DNA of 64,000 nt from Bdellovibrionia bacterium (GCA_030427805.1 JAUICP010000001.1:558001-622000), one strand, 5' to 3'. Counted from the first letter of the stretch, positions 1 to 8,280 are shown. Translations and numbers: made by a program. Notes: generated from the sequence alone by a model not told the origin.

Positions 1-90
1 AACGAAGGTCATGGGTTCCGCAATGAAGAAAATAAAATGGAAATGTACGGAAAGATGGAGAAATTTTTAGAAAAGCATTTATTGCTCTGA
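1..90 (+). CDS. S9-family prolyl oligopeptidase-like peptidase, C-terminal fragment
   Basis: Only the last 29 codons are in the window; the reading frame is open from base 1 to TGA at 88-90. The peptide contains EGHGF followed by an amphipathic helix ending in FLEKHL. In S9 acylaminoacyl/dipeptidyl peptidases the catalytic histidine lies in such a GHGF motif about 20-30 residues from the C-terminus, so this should be the end of a serine peptidase of the alpha/beta-hydrolase fold. The family assignment is from this motif alone; the nucleophile and acidic residue lie outside the window. Confidence 0.65.
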   Translation, partial: NEGHGFRNEENKMEMYGKMEKFLEKHLLL

Positions 91-116
91 TAAAAAGGCT
101 CATTTTTTTAGTTTAG

Positions 117-146
117 AAAGCACTCTCTTTAGAGGGTGCTTTTTTT
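117..146 (+). terminator. Rho-independent terminator after the S9 peptidase gene
   Basis: AAAGCAC-TCTC pairs with GAGG-GTGCTTT around a TTTA loop, giving an 11-bp stem with one G-U pair, followed directly by a run of T. It lies 27 bp after the stop codon of the peptidase gene. Confidence 0.85.
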
Positions 147-200
147 ATGTGGTAACCAATCACTACATAATCACCAAAAATGACTGCACGCCTGGCTGTT

Positions 201-869
201 TCACAGGGTCGTAATGTGGCTTCTAAATTGTTCTGGATTTTCAACCGTACTTCCATGAAAAACGAGGACTCGATTGAATTTTAACTTTAAGACTTTCTGA
301 ATTGATTCGCGAAATGCCTTTTTATTTTTGATATTGAGTTTAACAAGTCGGCTTGTTCCCAACTCTTCTTTGATTCCCATTAAAAAGAGTGATGCCTTAA
401 GGGCCTTACTCGTGAAAACCTGAAAGTTGAAGACGAGATCCGTAACGATCAGAGCTTTTTCTTTTTTGACTAAGTAGAGTGACTCTTGGATATTCGGACA
501 GCCATTGAGGGAGATGACATCAAAATCACTTTTATACTTTTCTGCAAAATCCTCTGGAGTATCAATATGGCTTTGAAATCGCGTGTTTTTTCGTAAGATT
601 TCAAGAGGACCATAATACTTTGCCTTGAGGTCGCTATATTCGTGGAGATACATGTGGTGAAACATGTTGGGCGCAACAATGACAATTTCTTTTTTGGTCT
701 TTAAGAGTCGATCTAGGGCTGGAAATCGTGGGCCGGGAGAAAAAATAAATGCAGTTTCACCCGAGGTGACTATGAAAGTACGGGTTGGTAGCATCACTTT
801 TGGCAATACGGAGACTTCGAAATCGTAATACTGAATCATGTCTGATTCTTTAATGAGCTGTAGTTCCAT
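201..869 (-). CDS. DUF4336-like protein (metallo-beta-lactamase-like fold)
   Basis: The protein has 222 residues from an ATG at 869. The pattern TSGETAFIFSPGP, then VAPNMFHH and a late VFHGSTVEN resembles DUF4336, a family related to metallo-beta-lactamase hydrolases but with a reduced metal site. The frame opens further upstream to a TTG at 923, but that extension runs through a strong hairpin, so I prefer the ATG at 869; an ATG at 839 is also possible. There is no signal peptide, so it is probably cytoplasmic. Substrate unknown. It is monocistronic, convergent with the peptidase gene to its left. Confidence 0.6.
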   Translation of the reverse strand: MELQLIKESDMIQYYDFEVSVLPKVMLPTRTFIVTSGETAFIFSPGPRFPALDRLLKTKKEIVIVAPNMFHHMYLHEYSDLKAKYYGPLEILRKNTRFQSHIDTPEDFAEKYKSDFDVISLNGCPNIQESLYLVKKEKALIVTDLVFNFQVFTSKALKASLFLMGIKEELGTSRLVKLNIKNKKAFRESIQKVLKLKFNRVLVFHGSTVENPEQFRSHITTL

Positions 870-885
870 GGCTCGGAATACAAAC

Positions 886-921
886 ATAAAAAATGCAAAA
901 AGGGAATAACTCCCTTTTTGC
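886..921 (-). terminator. Perfect 11-bp hairpin with T-run, just upstream of the DUF4336 start
   Basis: GCAAAAAGGGA at 895-905 pairs perfectly with TCCCTTTTTGC at 911-921 around a 5-base loop. Read on the minus strand it is followed by A and six T, the form of an intrinsic terminator. It sits about 17-50 bases before the minus-strand start at 869, so it lies in the leader of that gene rather than after one. Confidence 0.55.
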
Positions 922-1213
922 AAATTAGGATTCTGAAGGTTTTTTATTGGTTAATAAATTTCGTCACTTTTGGTGGCTCTGGAACCAGTTCGGAAAAACA
1001 CGGGTTAGATGTTTATAATCTCCGAAAAAAATTCCAAAGTGACACCTCAACTGACAACATAGGTATATTTTTCAAGACCTGTGCCAATCAAAATCAGTGT
1101 TGAAATGACCCCATGGCTCTGTCGCGTCAAGTGTCTCCGGCCTTTCATTGAGTTTAGAGAATGGTGTCATCCTTTCCGTTGATCAATTGAGTAGAAGGGG
1201 TCAGCATTATTTT
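922..1213. other. Intergenic stretch between the DUF4336 and histone-fold genes
   Basis: Together with the hairpin at 886-921 this makes a gene-free gap of about 340 bp between two divergent genes, so both promoters should lie here. A 61-codon plus-strand frame (918-1103) has no ribosome-binding site and no recognisable sequence. TGACCCC at about 1105 and GGGGTCA at about 1197 form a widely spaced inverted pair of unknown meaning. I see nothing else. Confidence 0.4.
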
Positions 1214-1711
1214 ATGGAACAAAATTATTGGAAAAAGTGTAGCGCCTGTAAGAAAGAGATCCCATTTTCCCACAAATACTATCAGTGTAGTGTTTCTACC
1301 TGTCAGGGTAAGCGAACAGGCCTCCAGTTTTGTTCAGTCTCCTGTTGGGAGCGACATCTGCCGGGTGCTAGGCATAAGAACGCTGGTGCCATCGAAAAGC
1401 ACTCCCCAAGTAAGGCTGAGTTTGAGAAGGAGCAGGGGGGCTCAGAAGCGAGTCAGCCCCAACGTCGAATCATTCGCAGTCAACCCGCTTCGGCCCAGGG
1501 GAATCCTGGTGATAAAGCCAAAGTTGATAACCACGAAGTCCTGATAGTGGCTTCAAAGCTCAAGCAATACATTAAAGATGTGTCGGGTATGAATACTTCT
1601 CAATCTGTACTCAATGTACTCTCGGATATGGTTCGTCGAGCGAGCCAAGATGCAATCGATCGCGCTAGAGAGGATGGTCGAAAAACCGTCCTCGACCGGG
1701 ATTTTAAGTAG
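1214..1711 (+). CDS. Zinc-finger plus histone-fold protein (bacterial histone, ZZ-histone-like)
   Basis: The protein has 165 residues in two parts. Residues 9-54 carry Cys9, Cys12, Cys25, Cys30, Cys40, Cys44, His48 and His54, enough for two zinc ions in a treble-clef, HIT/MYND/ZZ-like arrangement. A charged, disordered linker (about 55-104) follows. Residues 105-165 read like an archaeal histone: helix 1 with SKLKQYIKDVSG, a long central helix with VLSDMVRRASQDAIDRARE, then GRKTV, matching the HMfB loop GRKTI, and a helix 3 cut short at DFK. Prokaryotic histone surveys describe zinc-finger (ZZ-type) histones with a short third helix; this fits by eye. It probably binds DNA as a dimer. ATG 1214 is preferred over the upstream TTG at 1148. 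Confidence 0.7.
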   Translation: MEQNYWKKCSACKKEIPFSHKYYQCSVSTCQGKRTGLQFCSVSCWERHLPGARHKNAGAIEKHSPSKAEFEKEQGGSEASQPQRRIIRSQPASAQGNPGDKAKVDNHEVLIVASKLKQYIKDVSGMNTSQSVLNVLSDMVRRASQDAIDRAREDGRKTVLDRDFK

Positions 1712-1715
1712 TCGA

Positions 1716-3251
1716 TTACTGGGCTAAATAATTACTGATTTTTTCGAGTTCCTCAGTACTCAGAATTTCTCCGTAGGAGTTTGGCATAACTCCGCTCGGG
1801 CAGTCTCCAGATGGACAATGTTGGGAAATGCTTGCTTCAGGGTTGAGTATGGCTTCTTTGATTTCATTGGAAGTCATTCTTAGCCCAAGATTATTGAAGC
1901 TCGGCCCGACGACACCACCATCATTACCGAGCCTGTGGCAGCCCGTACAGCCGTATTCCACGAGAAGTTGATAGGATTCGTCAGACTGCTCTAAGCCCTC
2001 TGTAATGAGGTCAGACCAATCGGCCCAGCCAGTAGGAGGTGCTAATAATAAACTTCCTTCGGGGTTCATTATTCTAGAAAAGTAGTAGTGGGGAATCGTT
2101 CCAGCTTCGCGCGAATTTCTGAGAATTTTCTCGGCAGTGACTTGATTCAAGTTAAATTTCTCGTTGGTATTTCGAGTGTCTATTGAAAAGCGAACTTGAA
2201 ATAAGGCCCAAGATTTATTGATTAAGTCGTATGTTCCTAAAGGGTCAATAACAAAAAAGCGGCCAGCGAGAATGCGATGTTGCCGATGGATATTATCATA
2301 GTAAGCCTGGGCATGGACTTGTTCGTAGGCGATGAGTAGAATGCTAAACTGATAGGAGTAGTACCTTTTCTCTATGATATTGTCAGCCTGCGAGGCTAGG
2401 AAGAGACGATAAAAGGCTTCTTTTAGCAAATCATTGTGATCATCTTCGAAGTCAACGACACCATTAAAGTTGGTACCCTTCTCTTTGGCCTGACTAAAAA
2501 ATTGCTCGATAGCTGTATTCGGTGAGGTCATGTATGAAAATATGTGCATGTTCATGGCTGACATGTTTCTGTGGAGAGCATCGAGTTCTTCGATGATTTG
2601 GTCTAAGTTTCTCCAGCTCCACTCCCAGGGGGCCTGGCTCATAAATGGAGATAAGCCATAGAGGATCGAAGTAATTTGAGTTCCTCTCTCCAATTTGAAG
2701 AACTCTTTGATGACCTGTCCGGGGTTGGAGCCTTGTCCCTTAAAATTCTGGAGCGCCTTCGCCTGAGATAAACCTTTTTCAAGTTCTAATAGATTATTGG
2801 CTACGTCTTTTACAACGTGGCTTTCAAAAGCGAGGGAGCTGATGACCTGATCACTTTCTAGATAGGGGTGAAAACTTTCTGAAATCTTTTGATAGTGCTT
2901 TGAGAACTCAACCGCTCGCAAGGAGTAGGGGCTAATTCCGAAGATAGCGGGATCAACTTCCGGTGCTTGGTATTTCGATAAAAAATCGGAGCGATCTTTG
3001 ATGGTATAGAACTTTTTGATTTCTACGACTCTGTTTGCGCGACATTTTCCCCATACGTGAAGATCCTGTCCAGAGTGATTCTTCAGAGAAAGCAAGGTGG
3101 GAAGTTCGTAGGTTTGCGCAGAAGTCCTCAGTTGAACACCACTCACTGAAACGGTGAGCAAGCCGGTCAATCGGCACTCCTTATTGGACTGGGCCAATAA
3201 GAGGTTGGGGGCTATTAGTAGAAAGAATATCCAGTATAATTTGAGCAACAT
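1716..3251 (-). CDS. Secreted protein with C-terminal cytochrome c domain
   Basis: The protein has 511 residues. The ATG at 3251 has GAGGTG five bases upstream, better than the ATG at 3272. An N-terminal hydrophobic stretch ending LLLAQS is a Sec signal peptide, so it is periplasmic. A long helix-rich region of no recognised family occupies residues 25-420. Near residue 434 is the haem c motif CTGCH, followed by a VMPNSYGE segment whose methionine could be the axial ligand, so one class I cytochrome c domain. It may be a c-type electron carrier or a haem-bearing enzyme subunit. No partner oxidoreductase is adjacent. It ends 4 bp from the convergent histone-fold gene. Confidence 0.7.
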   Translation of the reverse strand: MLLKLYWIFFLLIAPNLLLAQSNKECRLTGLLTVSVSGVQLRTSAQTYELPTLLSLKNHSGQDLHVWGKCRANRVVEIKKFYTIKDRSDFLSKYQAPEVDPAIFGISPYSLRAVEFSKHYQKISESFHPYLESDQVISSLAFESHVVKDVANNLLELEKGLSQAKALQNFKGQGSNPGQVIKEFFKLERGTQITSILYGLSPFMSQAPWEWSWRNLDQIIEELDALHRNMSAMNMHIFSYMTSPNTAIEQFFSQAKEKGTNFNGVVDFEDDHNDLLKEAFYRLFLASQADNIIEKRYYSYQFSILLIAYEQVHAQAYYDNIHRQHRILAGRFFVIDPLGTYDLINKSWALFQVRFSIDTRNTNEKFNLNQVTAEKILRNSREAGTIPHYYFSRIMNPEGSLLLAPPTGWADWSDLITEGLEQSDESYQLLVEYGCTGCHRLGNDGGVVGPSFNNLGLRMTSNEIKEAILNPEASISQHCPSGDCPSGVMPNSYGEILSTEELEKISNYLAQ

Positions 3252-3464
3252 AGGCACCTCACATAGGTACATACCAAAGCCTAGAATAGGTATTCAACGA
3301 GGATTAGCAATTCTGTAAAAAGCTCATTGGCCCTACAAATTTAGTTGAGTTGGCAATTGTAAAAACCCACCAAAATTGCGTATCAGTTTGAGAAAAATTG
3401 CATCCTTTACAGTTTTAATGGGTTATTATTATAGGGTTGGTTAGGTCGGAAAGGCTTTGTATCT

Positions 3465-3659
3465 ATGACGGATCAAATTCAGGGGAAAAAGCGGTCAAAG
3501 TTGATGGCTATGGACCCAGACTCATATTTAACTCCCGAAATGCGCGAGAAACTGCGCAGGAATGAACTATACTTCGTCGACCTCGTTCGCCAGAGAAAGA
3601 GAGCTAAAGAGCTCGTAGAAGAGCTTGAGTGCCTTCTATTGACCCTTGACCTAGGTTGA
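3465..3659 (+). CDS. Small charged hypothetical protein upstream of the sigma factor gene
   Basis: The frame gives 64 residues, rich in Lys, Arg and Glu, probably one long helix over its second half (YFVDLVRQRKRAKELVEELE). The ATG at 3465 has GGAAAGG about 10 bases upstream. It lies 105 bp before the ECF sigma gene on the same strand. I do not recognise a family. The proline-containing N-terminus LTPEMREKLRRNE suggests a folded cytoplasmic protein. It could be a real small gene or a chance frame; the reverse-strand frame over the same bases is less protein-like. Confidence 0.45.
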   Translation: MTDQIQGKKRSKLMAMDPDSYLTPEMREKLRRNELYFVDLVRQRKRAKELVEELECLLLTLDLG

Positions 3660-3764
3660 GACACCCACCTAAATCGTTGAATTTTAAAGTCTTTTTGCAT
3701 TGTCAGTGATGTAAAAAAAAACTACTATTCTGTTACAAATGGCAACCTTTGGGCGAAGTATGTA

Positions 3765-4316
3765 ATGAAAGTAGCTGACTTTGAAGAGCAATGGCAGAGT
3801 TTAATGATTCAAAGTCTGGCAGGGGATGAAAAGGCTTATAGGGAACTTCTAGAAGCTATCTACCCCGTGCTTGTTCGCTTTTATATTAAGAAGGTCGCTT
3901 CACAGGGTGTTGCCGAAGATCTTACCCAAGAGTGTTTAATCGCCATTCACAAGAATAAGGCGAGTTGGGACCCCAAGAGAAGTTTTCAGGCCTGGTTATT
4001 CGCCATCGCTCGCTACAAAATGATCGACTATTTTCGAGCCCGAGAGCGCTCCATTAAAACTTCAGCCATCGATGAAGAGCGCGATCAGGTTGATCAGATG
4101 AGTGACTCTACTGGTAATGAGGCGGTTAAGGAATTAGTTCACGAAGGACTTTCGCAGTTACCAGAAGAAATGAAAAGAGCCATTGTGTTGACCAAATTAG
4201 ATGGGTTAAGCACAGAAGAGGCAGCAGAACAGGAAAATGTGTCGCCGGGTGCGATGCGCGTGCGAATTTCAAGAGCCTATAAGAGGCTACGCGAAATTGT
4301 AGAAAGTGAAATATGA
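3765..4316 (+). CDS. ECF-type RNA polymerase sigma factor
   Basis: The protein has 183 residues, a usual ECF length. Sigma region 2 spans about residues 28-95, with EDLTQECLIAIHKNKASWDP and the -10 recognition helix around FQAWLFAIARYKMIDYFRAR. Region 4 spans about 125-180, with LPEEMKRAIVLTKLDGLSTE and a helix-turn-helix SPGAMRVRISRAYKRLR. There is no region 1 or 3. The stop overlaps the next start by 4 bp (ATGA), so the two genes are translationally coupled. The partner is an NrsF/DUF1109 membrane anti-sigma factor. In Caulobacter the SigF-NrsF pair responds to heavy metals and oxidants; the signal here is unknown. Confidence 0.9.
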   Translation: MKVADFEEQWQSLMIQSLAGDEKAYRELLEAIYPVLVRFYIKKVASQGVAEDLTQECLIAIHKNKASWDPKRSFQAWLFAIARYKMIDYFRARERSIKTSAIDEERDQVDQMSDSTGNEAVKELVHEGLSQLPEEMKRAIVLTKLDGLSTEEAAEQENVSPGAMRVRISRAYKRLREIVESEI

Positions 4317-4972
4317 GTAAACCGTCGAAGAACGAACTTTTAGACCAACTTGTAGGGGACTTGAAGCCAGAAGCAAGTCACCTTGGGGCAGAAGTGCGTT
4401 TTATTTTTTGGGCGGTCTTCTCTTTTTGTTTAGTGGCTTTAGCAATGGAGCTCAATAGACCTCTAAATATTGAGGGGTATCACCAGGTTGAAACAACACA
4501 CTACTTTTTAGAGGCAGTTATTGCGTTCTTACCGTTTTTCAGTTTGGGGTATTTAGCTTTCTTATACAGTGTCCCGGGTCGTAGTCCGAGCAGAAAATGG
4601 CTCATTGTTGCTTTAGTGCCACTGGCCCTCTATGTGCTTTCAACAGTATTTGGAGTTTTGTTCGATCGGTCCCTTCCTGAAGGAGCGATGATTAAGGGAC
4701 GTTTCCTTTGCAATGTCGAAACTCTTTTTGTTTCGTTAATACCTATTGTCGGCCTTTCTTATTTGGTTGTTCGCAGTTATGCCTATAAAAAGAAACTAGT
4801 CGCTTTATTAATTGGCTTAGCGGGAGGATCATTACCCGTCGCTCTCATGCATGTCTACTGCGCAAATGCTCCACTACACATACTGATGCACCATATCGGC
4901 CCAATGCTATTAGTTTCAACAATAGGTTTGTTTGTAATTCCATTTGTGATTTCAAAATACTCGAAGAATTAA
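4313..4972 (+). CDS. NrsF-like (DUF1109) membrane anti-sigma factor
   Basis: The protein has 219 residues. A short cytoplasmic N-terminus (LLDQLVGDLKPEA), typical of DUF1109/NrsF, leads into about six transmembrane helices. The late segment HVYCANAPLHILMHHIGPML keeps the conserved Cys and His residues of the family; in NrsF, cysteines are thought to sense the stress signal. It should hold the preceding ECF sigma factor at the inner membrane until triggered. It overlaps the sigma gene by 4 bp and ends directly against the convergent lipoprotein gene. Confidence 0.85.
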   Translation: MSKPSKNELLDQLVGDLKPEASHLGAEVRFIFWAVFSFCLVALAMELNRPLNIEGYHQVETTHYFLEAVIAFLPFFSLGYLAFLYSVPGRSPSRKWLIVALVPLALYVLSTVFGVLFDRSLPEGAMIKGRFLCNVETLFVSLIPIVGLSYLVVRSYAYKKKLVALLIGLAGGSLPVALMHVYCANAPLHILMHHIGPMLLVSTIGLFVIPFVISKYSKN

Positions 4973-5836
4973 TTAAGGGTTTGGCGCCGAAAAGCATTCG
5001 ACATCGAACTGCGTTCCACCAACATCGTTAACCCACATGGTCCCCTGAAAGGTTCCGATTTTGAATTGGTTGGCGTCACCTGGCGTTGCTAGAATTCGCA
5101 AATCAAACACTCCGGTGGCGTTATTAAAAGACCACGTCGTTACCTGACCTGTCCCACCAGGGTTGGTAATGATGATGTCTTTATCGGTATTGTTCCCGGT
5201 TGAAGAGGTAGATATCGCTCCCCCTTTATTTTCAATTCGAGTAGCGATGAGTCTTCTCGTACCCAAAGGTGGGTTTAGTGAGATACCTTCTCGACGAACT
5301 TCTAATTTGTATCGAACTTCAGACTCACCGATTGTTCGAACTGTACTAGAACAATGAAAAACGAGTTGAGAGTCAGGATCAGGAGGCGTTTGGCTTCCAT
5401 CTTTATTCCCTTCAAAAACAGTATCGAGGTAAAATAAAATAAATGGGTTACTGTCATCAAACTTCAGGTCACCATCGGCAATCTTCTTAGCTTGTGCTAA
5501 TTCGACACAGTCTTCTTTTTCTAGGTAATAACTATCATCGCTCCCAAGAACAATGCGATCTGTGACCTGTGGATTAGGATCACTTGGGTCAGAGCATGGC
5601 TCTGAATAATTTAAAACAAAGAACGCACTGACCGGGTCTTTTCCACCGTAACCTTCACCGTTTCCGGCACCGGGAGTTTTATCGTCGGCTGGATTTGATG
5701 AAGGGGATTCTGGACCAGGATTAATGGAACCGTCTGTTTTGTCATTAAAGCCAACTTCGATACAGTTTTGATAAGCTATTAGTATAAATAGCGATAGAAA
5801 AAACAGAAATGGTTTCTTTAAAATCAAATTCATCAT
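4973..5836 (-). CDS. Hypothetical lipoprotein (YQNC lipobox)
   Basis: The protein has 287 residues. A signal peptide ends in LIAYQNC, giving lipidated Cys25; this YQNC/FQNC ending recurs in Bdellovibrio-type lipoproteins. It is followed by a Pro/Gly/Ser-rich spacer (about 30-65), then a mostly beta folded region with two or three further cysteines and a final ECFSAPNP. TAGGA precedes the ATG by 6 bases. No family recognised. It is transcribed divergently from the TPR gene and converges on the anti-sigma gene. Confidence 0.7.
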   Translation of the reverse strand: MMNLILKKPFLFFLSLFILIAYQNCIEVGFNDKTDGSINPGPESPSSNPADDKTPGAGNGEGYGGKDPVSAFFVLNYSEPCSDPSDPNPQVTDRIVLGSDDSYYLEKEDCVELAQAKKIADGDLKFDDSNPFILFYLDTVFEGNKDGSQTPPDPDSQLVFHCSSTVRTIGESEVRYKLEVRREGISLNPPLGTRRLIATRIENKGGAISTSSTGNNTDKDIIITNPGGTGQVTTWSFNNATGVFDLRILATPGDANQFKIGTFQGTMWVNDVGGTQFDVECFSAPNP

Positions 5837-5923
5837 GTCCTACCCAACCTTTATTGTATCTCAAAATAGAAAAAAATGACGAATTATCGGCCAGAACAAA
5901 GGGTCCCTGATAAAATTAGATAG

Positions 5924-7420
5924 ATGGATCAACAAAAATGTATTGAACTGAGACAGCAAATAGACCAGCTCATAAAGGCTGGTGACGGAGATCAGGCAAA
6001 GAAAGAACTGGTGCGGATATCGATCCCTGATATCCCAAGATCAGAGCGCTTTCATTTTGCGCAACTCTGTCGAAGGACAGGTCTCATCAACAGTGGTCTA
6101 AAAATGCTTTCTAAAATTATACGCGAAGATCAAGAGGGCATGATCGAAGCTCGTCTTGAAGAAAAAGCTGAATATGGAGTCCTTCTGCAAAGGCTTGGCG
6201 CGGTCGACGAAGCCAAAAAACTTTTAAATGAAATTGTTAATGACAAAATTCCATCAGCATATCTTTATTTGGCATTTTGTAATTTCAATCAATGGAACTA
6301 TCGTGAAGCCATTGATCCGCTCAAGAAATACCTCGAACTCATTGATGACAATTCCTACGCATACTTAGTGGGGCAAGTTAACTTGGCTGCGGCTTTGGTT
6401 AATATTGAAAAAAATGACGAAGCGGGGGCCCTGCTCGACCGAATAATAGCTATTAACGAAAAATTGGGAAACAAACTCCTTTTGGGTAATTGTTACGAGA
6501 TAAAGTCCCAACTGCAAATTCAGTTGGGGCGATATGGCGAAGCAAAAAAGCTACTTGATAAATCTGAGAAGAGCCTACAAAACAACCAGTTGCTTGAGAA
6601 ATTCTTTATTTATAAATGGCGAACCATTGCTGAAGCCTTTGAGTCGCCAAAAAAAATTGATTGGAACGAATTGAGGAAGAAGGCTCGCCATTTTAATCAT
6701 TCTGAGTCCATTAGAGAGATTGATTATCATGAAGCTATTATTGGCCATGATTTGGATTTGGCTTTGAAAGTCCTTTTTGGAACGCCCTTCTATGACTATC
6801 GTAAAAAATTACTTAATAAATTGCCAATGGATGTTCCGTCCTTTTATAGAATGGGCGCACCAAGTCCGTTAGAAAAGGATTTTGACCTTTTGCTTGGGTC
6901 CTATATAGGTGCCAGAGAAGTTTTTAAACTCGGCTCTATTTTACACAGACTATTCTGCACGCTGGTTAATGATTTTTATCGTCCCAAGCGAATCGGTGCG
7001 CTATTTTCTCACCTTTACCCTGACGAATATTTTGATCCTCACAGTTCGCCAGATCGAGTGCATCAGATCCTAAAGAGATTTCGTTCGAGTATTCAAAAAG
7101 ATATTAATACAATTGAACTAAGACATACTAATAACACCTATCATGTTGAATTTTCGCAACAGTTTTCTGTTTGGCTCCCTTTTAGTTACCCCGAACTTTC
7201 TAAGAATGGACTTATCAAAACTCGAATTGAAAGGGAGTGGACGGATAGAAGGTTTACGAGAAGGCAGTTTCAAAACTTATTCAGTTTAGAATATACAGCG
7301 GCAAATACTAAACTAAACGAGCTCGTTTCTGATGGATTTATCGAACGAATGGGATCGGGACGCTCAACAGTTTATTGCATAAAAAAAGACCCTCGCGGGT
7401 ACGAGGGTCAAGTTAGTTAG
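5924..7420 (+). CDS. TPR-repeat protein with C-terminal winged-helix domain
   Basis: The protein has 498 residues, with no signal peptide or membrane segment. Residues 1-215 are helical pairs of TPR type (for example VLLQRLGAVDEAKKLL and YLYLAFCNFNQWNYREAIDP). Residues 220-400 are less clear. Residues 420-490 look like a DNA-binding winged helix: FTRRQFQNLFSLEYTAANTK, then ELVSDGFIERMGSGRSTVY with a wing. This suggests a cytoplasmic regulator whose TPR part senses a protein or peptide. It stands alone, divergent from the lipoprotein gene. The last codons contain a hairpin that acts as a terminator for the opposite strand. Confidence 0.65.
   Translation: MDQQKCIELRQQIDQLIKAGDGDQAKKELVRISIPDIPRSERFHFAQLCRRTGLINSGLKMLSKIIREDQEGMIEARLEEKAEYGVLLQRLGAVDEAKKLLNEIVNDKIPSAYLYLAFCNFNQWNYREAIDPLKKYLELIDDNSYAYLVGQVNLAAALVNIEKNDEAGALLDRIIAINEKLGNKLLLGNCYEIKSQLQIQLGRYGEAKKLLDKSEKSLQNNQLLEKFFIYKWRTIAEAFESPKKIDWNELRKKARHFNHSESIREIDYHEAIIGHDLDLALKVLFGTPFYDYRKKLLNKLPMDVPSFYRMGAPSPLEKDFDLLLGSYIGAREVFKLGSILHRLFCTLVNDFYRPKRIGALFSHLYPDEYFDPHSSPDRVHQILKRFRSSIQKDINTIELRHTNNTYHVEFSQQFSVWLPFSYPELSKNGLIKTRIEREWTDRRFTRRQFQNLFSLEYTAANTKLNELVSDGFIERMGSGRSTVYCIKKDPRGYEGQVS
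7381..7409 (-). terminator. Minus-strand terminator embedded in the 3' end of the TPR gene
   Basis: GACCCTCG at 7388-7395 pairs perfectly with CGAGGGTC at 7402-7409 around a 6-base loop. On the minus strand the stem is followed by seven T (7381-7387 on the plus strand are A). On the plus strand there is no T-run. It therefore ends a minus-strand transcript, and the only candidate gene there is the small ORF at 7491-7556. Confidence 0.7.
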
Positions 7421-7458
7421 GGATTAATGTCTTAAGGGTTGTCATATGTTTATAACAA

Positions 7459-7489
7459 TTTTGGAAGTTATGCGGAGTAACCTCCAAAA
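7459..7489. repeat. 12-bp hairpin between the tiny ORF and its terminator
   Basis: TTTTGGAAGTTA (7459-7470) pairs with TAACCTCCAAAA (7478-7489) with one mismatch, around a 7-base loop. In the minus-strand transcript it would lie just after the stop codon of the 21-residue ORF and before the terminator. It has no T-run of its own. Confidence 0.5.
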
Positions 7490-7490
7490 A

Positions 7491-7556
7491 TTAAAAATTT
7501 ATTAAGTAAGTTGCGAATGAAAACAGTGTTATTGAGAAAACTATCATTTGAATCAT
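7491..7556 (-). CDS. Tiny hydrophobic peptide, 21 residues, toxin-like
   Basis: A GGAGG lies 7 bases before an ATG at 7556. The frame reads MIQMIVFSITLF then SFATYLINF and stops at 7491. The peptide is one short transmembrane segment with no charged residue. A hairpin follows the stop, and an intrinsic terminator on the same strand lies 80 bases on, so this is a complete small transcription unit of about 200 nt in an otherwise empty 379-bp gap. Size and composition recall type I toxin peptides such as Ibs or ShoB, but small structural membrane peptides look the same. I saw no clear antisense RNA promoter. Function is inferred only. Confidence 0.5.
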   Translation of the reverse strand: MIQMIVFSITLFSFATYLINF

Positions 7557-7799
7557 CTTGTATCCTCCGTGTTTCATTGCCCCTATACACTTAGTCTAGC
7601 CCAGTACACATTCTTTAGTACTGACAAAAAGAGATAGTAAGAAAATTTTTAGACCCCTGAAATTACAAAGAAATTTAAGATCTGTTTCACTTTGGAACAA
7701 CTAAAGTCCATAAACCTTAGTTCGGTCATTTATCGAACAGGTCGACGGACTGGTACGGACTAGGCTAATCTAATAGGCAAAGTGATCCCAGGAGGGGAC

Positions 7800-8189
7800 T
7801 TGGTTCGATCAAGGAATGATCTAGTTATTACTATTTTAGCAGCGATTTTTTTCGTATCTGGCTATGCTCATGCAAATTATCCCGTTGGCAATGCAGCTAA
7901 TTATTCGGTAGAAAACTCCCATTGTGAAGTTCCTTACGCGGTTTCCGGATGGAAAATGGCATTTTGCATGACACTTTACGAGTCTTACGATTCAGGGGAT
8001 TATGAAGTACAAAAGTGCCTCAATGACGCAATCGAAATTAATTCTCTGGGCGATGATGTATGTAATATAACAAAGTTTTGGAAGACTAAATGGTGTCAGG
8101 TTTCGACTGAACGAGGTTATGTTCAAAGTGCAGAATCTTGTTTAGCCAATCCAAATTTGTTTCCGACCTCTTTAGAGCACGGTTTATAG
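7800..8189 (+). CDS. Small secreted cysteine-rich hypothetical protein
   Basis: GGAGGGG at 7791-7797 fits a TTG start at 7800, giving 129 residues; a GTG at 7782 lies upstream of that site and is less likely. A signal peptide (LVITILAAIFFVSGYAHA) predicts export. The mature part of about 105 residues has six cysteines (in HCEV, FCMT, KCLN, VCNI, WCQV and SCLA), likely three disulphides in the periplasm. No family recognised. It precedes the membrane-anchored gene at 8281 by 91 bp. Confidence 0.6.
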   Translation: MVRSRNDLVITILAAIFFVSGYAHANYPVGNAANYSVENSHCEVPYAVSGWKMAFCMTLYESYDSGDYEVQKCLNDAIEINSLGDDVCNITKFWKTKWCQVSTERGYVQSAESCLANPNLFPTSLEHGL

Positions 8190-8280
8190 GTCTCAAATTG
8201 AGAAACTAGACCTCAGAATTATTTGTAAAAAGGCCTACAAGACCTTAAGTACGACCTTCAAAAAATCCGATAAACTAGTT

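Noticed and set aside
918-1103. 61-codon plus-strand frame between DUF4336 and the histone gene
   Set aside because: No ribosome-binding site, no family-like composition, and it begins inside the palindrome at 895-921.
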